NCBI GenBank assembly: GCA_012838585.1
Contig: DUPB01000259.1
Coordinates: forward strand, 1 to 55,326
Direction: 5' to 3'
DNA from: Bacteroidales bacterium
GTDB lineage: Bacteria > Bacteroidota > Bacteroidia > Bacteroidales > Dysgonomonadaceae
Length of the DNA stretch: 55,326 nt
Each line of letters starts with the position of its first letter. The stretch's first letter is position 1. This document shows, piece after piece, positions 9,379 through 19,420 of this stretch. A model generated the notes under the pieces. That model saw nothing but the letters and a program-made list of their open reading frames with translations, ran no database searches and had not been told where the DNA came from. The translations under genes and the position numbers were made by a program.

Positions 9379-10767
9379 TTACTTCAACTCCCTGATAAGC
9401 ATTTTGTCGCCTATCCTTTTGGCATGTTGCTTCATCTCCTCTTTCATCTCCTGGTAGATGAGCGCATATTCCGGGTCATGCACCAGGTTGGTTGTCTCCC
9501 CCCTGTCTTTCGACAGGTCGAACAGCTGCTCCCGCTCTTTGAAGAAGCGGTAAAAGGCGTACTTGTAATTCCCTTTGATTACGCACCAGGCTCGTCCGTT
9601 GATTGCATCGAGGTGCGTTTCAATGAAGATGCTCTGATGGGGTTCAGCCGTCCCGTTGATAATCCTTTTCAAGCTGATCCCGTGTAGCCCGTTAGGTATG
9701 GATGCATTGCCATAATCGCAGAGGGTGGGGTAGAGGTCGATCCCGGTATTCACCAATGCGTCAATTTCCCGCTGTTTAGCCGGCAGCTCTCCCTTTGGTG
9801 GCTTCACGATTAACGGCACCCGGGTTGTTTCCTCAAACAGGGCTCGCTTCTGGTTCCACCGGTGGGCGGCAACCCCCTCGCCGTGGTCGCTGGTGAAAAT
9901 GATGACGGAGTTATCATACAGCCCCTTTTCTTCCAGCAGCCGGATCAATTCGGCGATATGGGCATCTACCCGTTCCACCAGCCTGTGGTAGGCGTACAGG
10001 TAGTTCTGCCAGTCCCGTTCCGTGTAATTCTCCGTGGGGTATAGCCTTGGCGACATTCTCTTGTGGTGCATGAGCAGTTCCGGTAGTCCATCGGTCGCGT
10101 TAAAGTTCGCGGGCAGCTCGGGGAGCACCGCGTCGTCGGGAATGGTTACCTCGCCGTATGGCAACGTTTGGGAGCGCGCGTACTCGCAAATCTCGTGTGG
10201 ATTCAGGTAGGAGGCGACCAGGAAAAAGGGCTTCTCCCTCTCTTCTGACAGCACCCTGTCGATATGGAGCGCCATATCGGGGTCGTACATCCCGCATACC
10301 TTTCTGAACCCGAACTCGCCATCGGGCAACTCCACCGTGGGTATGTGCCATTTGCCGGCGTACAGGCAGTCATAGCCGGCTGCTTGCATCGTGAAGCCGA
10401 GGGTTTTCTCCTTCTCTTCATCGGGAAGTGGGTCGTTGTTCTCAAGGACCGACACCTGGTTGGGCATCTTCCCGGTCATGATACTTGCACGCGAAGGACC
10501 GCTGAGGGGGTACGCGCAGTATGCCCTCGTGAACACGATGCCATCTGCCGCCAGCCGGTCCATGGCGGGCGTCTGCAGATGTTGGTTGCCCCGGTTGCTC
10601 ATCGCGTCGGCGGTCTGCTGGTCTGTCATGATGAGGATGATGTTCGGTTGCTCACGATCGGCCTGACTCGACACCGCGGCTTGGCTCGCTGCCGCCGCAT
10701 GCATGGGGAGGGCGGTTAGCGAGGAGCAAGCGATCACTTTTCCTATACGTCTCATTTTGTTCTGCAT
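9379..10767 (-). CDS. S1 family sulfatase (Ser-type)
   Basis: NIILIMTDQQTADAMS; SGPSRASIMTGK; IFTSDHGEGVAAHRW. Confidence 0.88.
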   Translation of the reverse strand: MQNKMRRIGKVIACSSLTALPMHAAAASQAAVSSQADREQPNIILIMTDQQTADAMSNRGNQHLQTPAMDRLAADGIVFTRAYCAYPLSGPSRASIMTGKMPNQVSVLENNDPLPDEEKEKTLGFTMQAAGYDCLYAGKWHIPTVELPDGEFGFRKVCGMYDPDMALHIDRVLSEEREKPFFLVASYLNPHEICEYARSQTLPYGEVTIPDDAVLPELPANFNATDGLPELLMHHKRMSPRLYPTENYTERDWQNYLYAYHRLVERVDAHIAELIRLLEEKGLYDNSVIIFTSDHGEGVAAHRWNQKRALFEETTRVPLIVKPPKGELPAKQREIDALVNTGIDLYPTLCDYGNASIPNGLHGISLKRIINGTAEPHQSIFIETHLDAINGRAWCVIKGNYKYAFYRFFKEREQLFDLSKDRGETTNLVHDPEYALIYQEMKEEMKQHAKRIGDKMLIRELK

Positions 10768-10791
10768 TAAGGTGGCATCTTTTGGGGTTAG

Positions 10792-11967
10792 CTATTGAAT
10801 GGACGGGTAAACTTTGTACCGCTTGAGCGACTCCAGGTAGTAGTAATCGGTGTAATTAATCGGCGTGTCTATCTCCGAGTTCGCCGGGAGGTGTCCCACG
10901 GAATGCATCAGTACGAAGCCGAAGTTTTCACCCTCTTCCGACAGGTAGGCGTCGCTCGAGAGGTTTTTCAAGATTGTCTCCGCGTACTCGTAGTAGGCGG
11001 CACTCTCGGGCGTGTCGTAGGTGCTAAGCTCCAGCAGGGCCGAGCAGGTTACCGCCGCGGCGGAGGCGTCCCTTGGGGCATCGGGTATATCCGGCGCCAT
11101 GTAGTCCCAGTAAGGAACCAGGTCGTCCGTATGCACGTGGCTCATGATAAAGTGAGCGATTTTCTGTGCCGCTTCAAGGTATCGTTCATCTTGCGTGAAC
11201 CGGTAGCAGACGGTGTAGCCGTACAGTCCCCACGCTTGTCCCCGCGCCCAGTGACTTTCGTCAGAGTAACCCTGGAAGGTCTCTTTCTTAATGACCTCTC
11301 CGGTGATGGTGTCGTAGTTGACCACGTGGTACGACGACATATCGTCTCTGAAGTGATGATCCAGCGTGGTGTTCGCGTGCTTTACGGCCACGTCCCAATA
11401 CTTGGGATCGCCCGTCTGCTCAGTGGCCCAGAACAACAGCTCCAGGTTCATCATGTTGTCGACGATTACCGGGAACTGCCATTCGCCGAAATCCCACGAG
11501 CGGATGGTTCCCGTGGTCTCGTTGAATCGGGAGATCAGGTTGTCCGCGGTTTCAACCATAACCGGTATAGCGGTGGTATCGCGGGTGAGACGCCATTGAT
11601 TGCCGTAACTGCAGTAGATCATGAATCCAAGGTCGTGCGTGCCGGCATAGTACCTGATGTCGTGTAGGTAGCCGGTAAATTTTTCCGCTTGCTCCCTGAA
11701 GAAGGGGTCGTTGGTCAGCTCGTAGATATACCAGAGACTGCCGGGAAAGAACCCGCTGGTCCAGTCGTAAATATTGTCCAGTCGCAGCGTGTCGGCCCTT
11801 ATGGAGCGTGGAAATCCTACAACATCGCCCATCTCTTCAACCTGCATGGTCAATTGAGAGGTAGCTACTTTAACGGAGTGGTCAAACCATGATTCCGCTT
11901 CAGGCTTGCAAGAGGTGACAAACAACAAGCCGGTAATCAACAAAATGGGATAGATCGTTTTTTTCAT
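10792..11967 (-). CDS. GH88 unsaturated glucuronyl hydrolase
   Basis: DWTSGFFPGSLWYIYE, SDESHWARGQAWGLYGYTVCYRFT, YWDYMAPDIPDAPRDASAAAVTCSALLEL, INYTDYYYLESLKRY; N-terminal lipobox. Confidence 0.92.
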   Translation of the reverse strand: MKKTIYPILLITGLLFVTSCKPEAESWFDHSVKVATSQLTMQVEEMGDVVGFPRSIRADTLRLDNIYDWTSGFFPGSLWYIYELTNDPFFREQAEKFTGYLHDIRYYAGTHDLGFMIYCSYGNQWRLTRDTTAIPVMVETADNLISRFNETTGTIRSWDFGEWQFPVIVDNMMNLELLFWATEQTGDPKYWDVAVKHANTTLDHHFRDDMSSYHVVNYDTITGEVIKKETFQGYSDESHWARGQAWGLYGYTVCYRFTQDERYLEAAQKIAHFIMSHVHTDDLVPYWDYMAPDIPDAPRDASAAAVTCSALLELSTYDTPESAAYYEYAETILKNLSSDAYLSEEGENFGFVLMHSVGHLPANSEIDTPINYTDYYYLESLKRYKVYPSIQ

Positions 11968-12049
11968 TGTTTTACGTTTTTACGTTGTAAGTTTATTCAT
12001 TTATTCGTTCACTTATCTCTTTTTTTGACAGCATACCTCCTTAATCTTT

Positions 12050-15000
12050 TCACGGTTGTTTGCCTTGTACCCTTTTCATGTAATCGGATGGAAGGTAACC
12101 GAAATATTTTTTAAAGCTCGTGGAAAAGTAGGAGAGCGAATTAAACCCAACCATGTAGCTCACTTCCGAGACGTTGTACCTCCCGGTAGAGAGTAGTTTT
12201 ATGGCCTCGCTAAACCGGATTTTCCGGATGAAGTCAATGGCCGATTTTCCGGTGATCGCCTTGAGCTTGAGGTGCAGGTTCGTCCTGCTCATGCCCATCT
12301 CCTCGCACAGCATCTCGGTAGTAAAGGCGGTGTTATCGAGGTTGTCGAGCACTATTCCTTTTGCCTTATTGAGCAGTTCGTTATCAATCTGGTTCGTAGT
12401 GAGCTTCTCGGGTTCCACCTCCGTGGCGTTTGAGTAGTAACTCATCATCCTCTCCCTGGAGGCGATCATGTTGTTTATCTTGGCTTTCAAGACACTGGTG
12501 GTGAATGGCTTGGTGACGTAGTCGTCTGCCCCCACACCCAGTCCGGACAACTGATCCTCAATGGTTGATTTAGCGGAGAGGAGGATGACAGGAATGTGGC
12601 ATGTTTTGATGTTCTCCTTCACGCTTTTACATAACTCGATCCCGTCCATCGCCTCCATCATGATATCAGAAATGATAATCTCGATGTCCCCACTTTGGTT
12701 TACGATCTCCAGGGCATCTTTACCGTTTCGGGCAGTTACGATGCGGTATAGTTGCGAGAGGTTGTTCGCCATGTAGGTGAGTAGTTCCTCGTTATCTTCA
12801 ACGATCAGCACTTTGGGGCGGCTGTGGCTTGTACTGAGGGGTGCATGGCGCCACTCCACCTCTTCCAACAGGTCTTTGACCGGCAGGCTTACTATATCTT
12901 GTAGCTCTTTTTCGCTGTAAAGGCTTTCGCTTTGCGGGAAATAGGCAGAAAAGGTGGAACCTTCCCCCACTTTGCTTTTCACCTCCACCCTGCCGTGGTG
13001 CAGTTCCGCTAGACGTTGGGTGAGGGAGAGCCCTATGCCCATTCCCAGGTCATTTTGGTCGCCATTCACCTTATGGAACCGGTTAAAGATTAGGCTTTGC
13101 TCTTCACCGGGGATACCACGACCTGTATCGTTTACTTCAAGAACCAGGTATTCCGGGTCTTCAATCAAACTCACCGTTATTTTTCCGTTAGGTGGCGTGA
13201 ACTTAAACGCGTTAGAGAGCAGGTTGCTCAGTATCATATCGAGGTAGTTTTCGTCTATGATATACTCCTCTTCTCCGGTATAATCTTCAAACGTGTATTC
13301 GATATTCATCCGTTTCGCGAGCTTATCGAACAGCGCCATTGTTTTCCCGATGACGATTTTCGGATTCACCTTTTTAATGGCCAGCTCGAACACGCCCAGC
13401 TCCGCCCTTCGGTAATCGATTAGCTGGTTGGTTAGTGTCAGCAGTTTATCGGCGTTGTTTTTAATCACCTCCAGCTGCTCTTTCTCCCACGGGTCCGATA
13501 CCTTTTCCATTATCTCCTGTAGCGGGGATATGATTAACGTTAGTGGCGTTCTAAACTCGTGGGATATGTTGACGAAGAAGTTCATCTTCGCCCGGTTTAT
13601 CTCCTCGTTTTTTTCTTTAGCGAACCGCTCTTGGATAAGCTGTTTTTCAATGGCTTGGCGCTGACGGAAGAATCGGTATAACGTGAATGTAGCAAGCAAG
13701 ATGACTGAAATCACAAAGAGTTTGAACCAAATGGTTTGGAACCACAGTGGGGTAACGATAACCGCTAAGCGGGTCGTCTCGCTGCTCCAGTAGCCGTCGT
13801 TGTTGGCCGACTGCAGCTTAAACGTGTAGTGCCCGTGCGGCACATTGGAGTAGACGGCGAGGTGGCTCTCGGAGGTGATGATCCAATCGGTATCGTACCC
13901 CTCCAGCATATATTTAAACGTGTTGTGCGTACCCGAGAGATAATTGGCCACGGCTAACCGAAGGGTGAAGGTGGCCTGGTTGGATTTCAGCGTGATTTTT
14001 TCGGCGTTGATGATGTCTTCTTCAAGGATGCTTCCATCCAACGGGGTTACCGTTTTGTTTTGCACGCTTAACTCCGTGATAACGGGTTGCAAGGAGTAGG
14101 GGTTATCCTTCAGCTGTTCCGGGATAAAGGTGATGATCCCTTCGGTACCCCCGAAGTAGATTCTCCCGGAGTTGGCTTTACAGAACGAGTAGTTGTTGAA
14201 TTGTTGAAATTGCAGCCCATCGGGTATAAGGTAGGTTCTAAACTTTGGGTCTACCGGGTTAAAGCGGTTGATCCCGTTGCCGGTGCTTAGCCACAGGTTA
14301 CCGTACGAGTCTTCCAGGATCCCGAACACGCTGTTATTCGAGAGGCCATCTAGCTCGGAGTATTTCACGAACTGTTCTTCCCCCAAGTATTTATAGAGGC
14401 CATAGTTGGTTCCGATCCATATTTCTCTTTTCGAGTCTTCCACGATGCAGTGTACCCGTATTTGCTGAAACGTTTCCGAGAACTCCGTCAACTTTCCCGT
14501 CTCGAGCGATAGGCACGCGAGCGACTTGTCCCCCCCGATCCACAGTCTGCCTTTGCTGTCTGCTTTCACGTAGAGCATCTGCGTTGATGTGAGCGTTTCG
14601 GTATTGATCTGTTCCGCGTGGTTGTTTTTCTCATCGTACTTGAACAGGCCGGTTAAGGCTCCCACCCAGATGGTACCGTGGTTGTCGTATGACAACGAGT
14701 AGACGTCGTTCGCGGGGAACCTCACGTTAGTCGTTTCGCCTGTTTTGTTATCTACCTTCACGAGACCGCCTCCGTGCGTGCCGATAAACAGGTGGCGGTT
14801 GTCCTTTGACTGCAAAAGCGATTTGATGTTATTGGACAGTAGCGCGGCATTGTTCTCTTTCGTGATGTAGGTAAATTGGTTACTTTCGGGGTCAAGGATG
14901 TTGATTCCCCCATCGTTGGTCCCTATCCATAGTTTGCCGTTCGTATCCTCTATGATGCCACTCACAATTTTGTCGTTCAGGGAGTTATACCTAGCGGTTT

Positions 15001-16021
15001 GTTTCAGGTGGTAGAATTGGTTTTTCAGGGGGTGGTAGTAGTTGGCTCCCCCGTAATAGGTGCCAAGCCAAATGCCTCCCTGTCTGTCTTGTAAGATAGA
15101 GCGTATGGAGTTTTGAGAAAGGGAGGTCTCGTCAAACGGGTCGGTATAGTAGTTGTAAAACAGCTCTTGACCCTCATCCAACAGGCTTAACCCGTGGAAA
15201 GTGCCAACCCACAGCCTCTCCTCATCATCGATTAGCAACGCGCGGATGTAGTCGGAACATATGCTTCCCTTATCGTCCGGGTTATGCTGGAAGTGGTGCA
15301 CAACCTGCCTTCTATTCATCTCCACCAGAAAGAGTCCCCGACCCTCCGTGCCGACCCACACCTCGTTGTCCCCCTTTTGGATTATCGCCTGTATTCTGAC
15401 GTTATTGGTTTTTTCGCTGAAGGGACGTAAGGTGTCTTTGTCACGGGTGTAGTAGAGGCCCGTTCCGGTTCCTATCAGCCATATATCCCGGGTTTGCCGT
15501 ATAGAGTAAACCTCCAGGTTTCTGGAAGCGCCAAATTGAGAAAGGTCGAATGTTTCTCTCTCCTTGTCAAAAACGAACAGCCCGCGATTGGTTCCCAGTA
15601 GGAGCTTGTTCTCATGGTAGTTAGCTATAACGTTTACCGTAATCCTGTTCTCGTTGAAGAACGGGGTGAAGTTCACAAAGCGATTCGTGGTTTCTTCGTA
15701 CTTGGCTAACCCGTTGTCGGTTCCTATCCATAAGGTGTTGGTTTCATCAATGAATAGTGCCAGGGTCAGGTTGCTCACGAGCGAGTTGGGGTTACCCTCT
15801 TCGTGGCGGAACGTTTTAGCCCCGTAACCATCGAACCGGTTTAAACCATCGAACGTGGCGAACCAGATTAAGTTGTTGTTGTCCTGGGCGATATCCATGA
15901 CCGTGCCGTTGGATAACCCATCGTCTAACCCTATCCGTTGGAAAAAATAGAGGCTGTTCCCCGCGGGGAGCCACGCGGGGAACAGGAGTAGAATGACCAT
16001 GAAAGCAATGCTTTGCTTCAC
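12050..16021 (-). CDS. Hybrid two-component system sensor/regulator (HTCS 1)
   Basis: 1323 aa: reg_prop propeller repeats (LWIGTDNGL etc.), Y_Y_Y domain, FFVNISHEFRTPLTLI H-box, HATPase, receiver ISDIMMEAMDG, C-terminal AraC HTH. Confidence 0.95.
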   Translation of the reverse strand: MKQSIAFMVILLLFPAWLPAGNSLYFFQRIGLDDGLSNGTVMDIAQDNNNLIWFATFDGLNRFDGYGAKTFRHEEGNPNSLVSNLTLALFIDETNTLWIGTDNGLAKYEETTNRFVNFTPFFNENRITVNVIANYHENKLLLGTNRGLFVFDKERETFDLSQFGASRNLEVYSIRQTRDIWLIGTGTGLYYTRDKDTLRPFSEKTNNVRIQAIIQKGDNEVWVGTEGRGLFLVEMNRRQVVHHFQHNPDDKGSICSDYIRALLIDDEERLWVGTFHGLSLLDEGQELFYNYYTDPFDETSLSQNSIRSILQDRQGGIWLGTYYGGANYYHPLKNQFYHLKQTARYNSLNDKIVSGIIEDTNGKLWIGTNDGGINILDPESNQFTYITKENNAALLSNNIKSLLQSKDNRHLFIGTHGGGLVKVDNKTGETTNVRFPANDVYSLSYDNHGTIWVGALTGLFKYDEKNNHAEQINTETLTSTQMLYVKADSKGRLWIGGDKSLACLSLETGKLTEFSETFQQIRVHCIVEDSKREIWIGTNYGLYKYLGEEQFVKYSELDGLSNNSVFGILEDSYGNLWLSTGNGINRFNPVDPKFRTYLIPDGLQFQQFNNYSFCKANSGRIYFGGTEGIITFIPEQLKDNPYSLQPVITELSVQNKTVTPLDGSILEEDIINAEKITLKSNQATFTLRLAVANYLSGTHNTFKYMLEGYDTDWIITSESHLAVYSNVPHGHYTFKLQSANNDGYWSSETTRLAVIVTPLWFQTIWFKLFVISVILLATFTLYRFFRQRQAIEKQLIQERFAKEKNEEINRAKMNFFVNISHEFRTPLTLIISPLQEIMEKVSDPWEKEQLEVIKNNADKLLTLTNQLIDYRRAELGVFELAIKKVNPKIVIGKTMALFDKLAKRMNIEYTFEDYTGEEEYIIDENYLDMILSNLLSNAFKFTPPNGKITVSLIEDPEYLVLEVNDTGRGIPGEEQSLIFNRFHKVNGDQNDLGMGIGLSLTQRLAELHHGRVEVKSKVGEGSTFSAYFPQSESLYSEKELQDIVSLPVKDLLEEVEWRHAPLSTSHSRPKVLIVEDNEELLTYMANNLSQLYRIVTARNGKDALEIVNQSGDIEIIISDIMMEAMDGIELCKSVKENIKTCHIPVILLSAKSTIEDQLSGLGVGADDYVTKPFTTSVLKAKINNMIASRERMMSYYSNATEVEPEKLTTNQIDNELLNKAKGIVLDNLDNTAFTTEMLCEEMGMSRTNLHLKLKAITGKSAIDFIRKIRFSEAIKLLSTGRYNVSEVSYMVGFNSLSYFSTSFKKYFGYLPSDYMKRVQGKQP

Positions 16022-16067
16022 TTATACGCTTACGTTAATTAATAGCACATGGCAACGTGGGAATCAT

Positions 16068-17384
16068 TTAGTTATCGGAGAACAATCGTACCGAGAATCC
16101 CAGGGTTTTCGCTTGGTTGGAGCTTCCATTCGCTGTGTCGTACTTGAAGTAGAGCCTCATACCCCTCGCGGTGTTTTTGGCTTCGGTCGCACTCCAGTAG
16201 GTGCCTTGATTGTTCGCGTTCACCTTGTTGCCATCGTGGTACCCTGCTGCCGGGAAGTTGCGAACGATGTCTTCATCCGCGTCCTGGCTCCACCAGGTTT
16301 CTTTAGCGATATCATCGACCGTCACGTCCGTCCTGTCGGGACCAAGGTATCGAACCGTGATTTTCAGCATGTTGCCACCGCTTGGGTTATCGGCAAACTC
16401 GTAGCGCCATGCACTTCTATGCTTCTCTTCTTCACCTTTGAACCGGAGGGCATACGCCACCCCGTTGGTGGTGCCCCGGTAATCGGCTGTAACCTTCATC
16501 GTCTCTCCAGCGACCACGACCTCTTCGTTGTAATCATCGGTAGAGGAGTTGCCTTGGAACTGGACGTTGTTTCCCCGGTTTTCGGCAGGTACAATGCTAA
16601 GCCACTCCTGTTGGGTGGGGAGATGGAATCCATAGCCATCGATGGCAAAGTTTTTCTCTGCCGTGAATCGATCTATCGCGTCGTCCCAGGTGAAGTAGCC
16701 GCTCGCATCGTTGGCATGGCTAGTCGCGAACCCTGTACCCTCGGCGTTCAGGTTGTATTCGGCCACGTATTCGATGGAGAGCTTGGGTCGTTTAGCCTTT
16801 TCCACCGTGATCACGCACTGCGCGGTTTTGCCCCCATCTTCGGTGGTGACGGTGATGGTGGCTACCCCCGCTTTTTTGGCGAGCACCACGCCTTCGGCAT
16901 TCACTTCGATGATTTCGTCGTTGCTCGACTTCCACACCACGTTTTTGTTGGTGGCATTTTCGGGGGTAAATTGGGCGACGAGGGTAAACAGATCCCCCAC
17001 CGTCACGGTCATTTCTGCCGGTTCAATGGCCACGCCCGTTACAGGGAATATCCTTTTCTGCACGGTCACCACGCATCTTGCCGTGAGTGCCCTGTCCCTG
17101 GTTACGGCGGTGATTCTTACCTCTCCTTCCGATAGGGTAGTCACGTTCCCGTTGGCATCCACCGTGGCGATCTTCTCATTGCTTGACCGCCACTTCACCT
17201 CTTTGTTATCGGCATTTTCCGGGTATACCGTGGCGACCAGCTTGAAAGCATCGCCAGCGATCACGGTCTTTTCCGTGATATCGAGCGTTATCCCGGTTAC
17301 TCTCCCTGCATCTATCACTTCATCGTCGCAGCCCCAGCCAAGCAGGACAGCCAGTAGTACTAAGTAAATTCTGTTCTTTCGCAT
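16068..17384 (-). CDS. BIg2-domain surface lipoprotein with C-terminal FISUMP-like/lectin-like domain (candidate surface glycan-binding protein)
   Basis: Lipobox LLGWGC; two BIg2 repeats (VTGITLDITEKTVIAGDAFKLVATVYPENADNKEVKWRSSNEKIATVDANGNVT...); GYGFHLPTQQEWLSIVP...GTYWSATEAKNTARGMRLYF. Confidence 0.7.
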   Translation of the reverse strand: MRKNRIYLVLLAVLLGWGCDDEVIDAGRVTGITLDITEKTVIAGDAFKLVATVYPENADNKEVKWRSSNEKIATVDANGNVTTLSEGEVRITAVTRDRALTARCVVTVQKRIFPVTGVAIEPAEMTVTVGDLFTLVAQFTPENATNKNVVWKSSNDEIIEVNAEGVVLAKKAGVATITVTTEDGGKTAQCVITVEKAKRPKLSIEYVAEYNLNAEGTGFATSHANDASGYFTWDDAIDRFTAEKNFAIDGYGFHLPTQQEWLSIVPAENRGNNVQFQGNSSTDDYNEEVVVAGETMKVTADYRGTTNGVAYALRFKGEEEKHRSAWRYEFADNPSGGNMLKITVRYLGPDRTDVTVDDIAKETWWSQDADEDIVRNFPAAGYHDGNKVNANNQGTYWSATEAKNTARGMRLYFKYDTANGSSNQAKTLGFSVRLFSDN

Positions 17385-17414
17385 TTTTTTATACTGTTAT
17401 GTTTTTACTGCAAA

Positions 17415-19364
17415 TCACCACTCCGCCAGGTTACTGCCTGTAAACCGGGCAGAGTTAACCGCGTCACGCGGAATCAATAATACCTCGAAGCTCCCCTTGT
17501 AGTTCGCGGGAGCGCTGTATTCGAACCCCACCATGGCCTTGCCGGGGTTCTCTTTGTCGTAACTGTTTCTTAGTTCGTCCCACTCCCAGCTCTTCATCGT
17601 AAGGCCTTCGGGACCCTCTACCTTTATTGTAAGCTGTTTATCTCCCGATGTCAAGGTGGCCGAAGTGGTTCCCAACTCGATGGTCGCGTCAGTATAGAGA
17701 GCCCACCTTAGGGTGGTTTCCTTGTTGAGTGTTTCAAATTCATCGCGTATCACCACGTATTGGTTGTCCTTGAGGGCAGCCCCGCGGACTACGCTTTTCA
17801 TCGCCTTATCGTACACCGAGGTTAAATCGGAAATAGCGTACTTAAACGCCTCTTTGTTTGAAAATCGATCAATCTTCGCATGGCCGCCTACCTGCTGAAG
17901 TTTTCCGTCTATCGTGAGCACGTTGTGCGAGTAGTTGTTCAGCATCAGCACCTTCCAGCGGTCCGAGCCTTGGTCATATTTCCAAATGTCCATTCCCAGC
18001 GATTCCAACGAGTTGTAGTCTTGGGTTCCCGGGTCTCCCGCCCAGCGGACACCATCGGCTTCCATCACGAACGAGCCGACATCCATATGGCCGTGTGGGG
18101 CGCTGGGTGAGCCCGCCTTGAACCCAAGGAAGATGGCGTTGGGGTCGTCCCAGGCACTACGCATCATGGCCACGGGGCTCTGGCCTTGGCCAAAGAAGCA
18201 GTTATCTGTGGGCTTCGTTATGGATGCCAGGGGAATATTTTTCGCCCAGATCATGATCGCGGGTAGTTCCCGTATCTTTTTGTACCGGGAGAAGTTGTCC
18301 CGCTGCAAGAACGGTTTCTCAGACCATAGCACTGATGGATCTTTCAGTTTCTCAGCGAACCAGAACATGGCTACACTCAGGTTGGCGGATGGTTGGTTAT
18401 CCCCCCAGTTAAACGAGATGCGCGTGGGCGTGATCATATGTTTCACGAAGTCGGCCGTCTCCATGAAACCGGGTTCTCGTGAGAGGCCCCTGTCGTCCCC
18501 TAATAACTTCTCGGCCGCGCTTAGGAACAGGACGTTGAATGTTGTCCCGTAGTGCCAGTACCCGTAGCCTTCGGGGTATACCCCATCGGGTTGGTATACG
18601 CTCATCGGTAGCTTAAGCGCCTGGAATGCCCGGTCGATGATCTCATTGGCTAGCTCGGGGTAATCCTCCATCACGGCCATCGCTCCAAACGCCATGCCGG
18701 TGTTGCACACCTGATTCCAATTGGTGTACGCGCTCAACCACCAGTTATTGCCCTCTTTGGATGGGTTGATCCCCTTTCCCACGATGGCCTGTCTTATCTT
18801 CCTCCTTGAACTTGGGGAGAGCGAGTTGTATAGCCAATCGTATCCGATAGCGGCGCCCAAGGTCATCTCGGCGACATCCAGGTAGTGCGATGGGTTCCAG
18901 TCGCTGAAATCTGAGACCGCCAGCATCTCCTGGTCCGCTTTCTCCAGGAATCGATTGTCGCCCGTTAACCGATGCCCGTAAGCGAGGAAAAACACCCTTC
19001 TCAAGAACTCCCTTGACGTGTCTAACAACCTTTTCCCGACCATTACCCGCTTTAGTTCGGGCTCTTTCAGTATGGCCTCGCACTCTTCGATAATGGCCGT
19101 GTGCATCTTCATCCACGTGTTGTCGGCAGCAATGAGCTCCCGCACCTGCTCCTCTTCACCGGCAAGGAGCAGGATACGGGGGTGCTTCAGGATCGCGTCA
19201 CCAGGGTCGGTATTGTCCCCATTATCCGGGTCAGGGTTTTCGTCCCCGTTGCCCGGAACCGGATTTTCGTTTCCCGGGTCAATGTCGTTGGTCCTGTCTT
19301 CACTGCAACTAAATCCGCACAGCAGCACGGTCAGAAGCACCATCAGAAATAGAAATCTCTTCAT
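17415..19364 (-). CDS. Heparinase II/III-superfamily lyase-like lipoprotein
   Basis: Lipobox LLCGFSC then N/P/D/G-rich linker; HPRILLLAGEEEQVRELI, FSDWNPSHYLDVAEMTLGAAIGYDW, PHGHMDVGSFVMEADGVRWAGDPG. Confidence 0.82.
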   Translation of the reverse strand: MKRFLFLMVLLTVLLCGFSCSEDRTNDIDPGNENPVPGNGDENPDPDNGDNTDPGDAILKHPRILLLAGEEEQVRELIAADNTWMKMHTAIIEECEAILKEPELKRVMVGKRLLDTSREFLRRVFFLAYGHRLTGDNRFLEKADQEMLAVSDFSDWNPSHYLDVAEMTLGAAIGYDWLYNSLSPSSRRKIRQAIVGKGINPSKEGNNWWLSAYTNWNQVCNTGMAFGAMAVMEDYPELANEIIDRAFQALKLPMSVYQPDGVYPEGYGYWHYGTTFNVLFLSAAEKLLGDDRGLSREPGFMETADFVKHMITPTRISFNWGDNQPSANLSVAMFWFAEKLKDPSVLWSEKPFLQRDNFSRYKKIRELPAIMIWAKNIPLASITKPTDNCFFGQGQSPVAMMRSAWDDPNAIFLGFKAGSPSAPHGHMDVGSFVMEADGVRWAGDPGTQDYNSLESLGMDIWKYDQGSDRWKVLMLNNYSHNVLTIDGKLQQVGGHAKIDRFSNKEAFKYAISDLTSVYDKAMKSVVRGAALKDNQYVVIRDEFETLNKETTLRWALYTDATIELGTTSATLTSGDKQLTIKVEGPEGLTMKSWEWDELRNSYDKENPGKAMVGFEYSAPANYKGSFEVLLIPRDAVNSARFTGSNLAEW

Positions 19365-19420
19365 ACCTTCCCTTGTTTTTCGGTATCGTTACACGGTGAT
19401 TCGTTAGAAACGGCGTGTGT

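Noticed and set aside
15993-17135. 380-aa plus-strand ORF opposite the BIg2 lipoprotein
   Set aside because: Antisense to a gene with signal peptide and BIg2 repeats; no domain of its own.
16068-17384. C-terminal LPTQQEWL motif as a formylglycine-generating enzyme
   Set aside because: Only a superficial match to FGE-type sequence; the protein is a BIg2 surface lipoprotein and the sulfatases are Ser-type, which use anSME rather than FGE.
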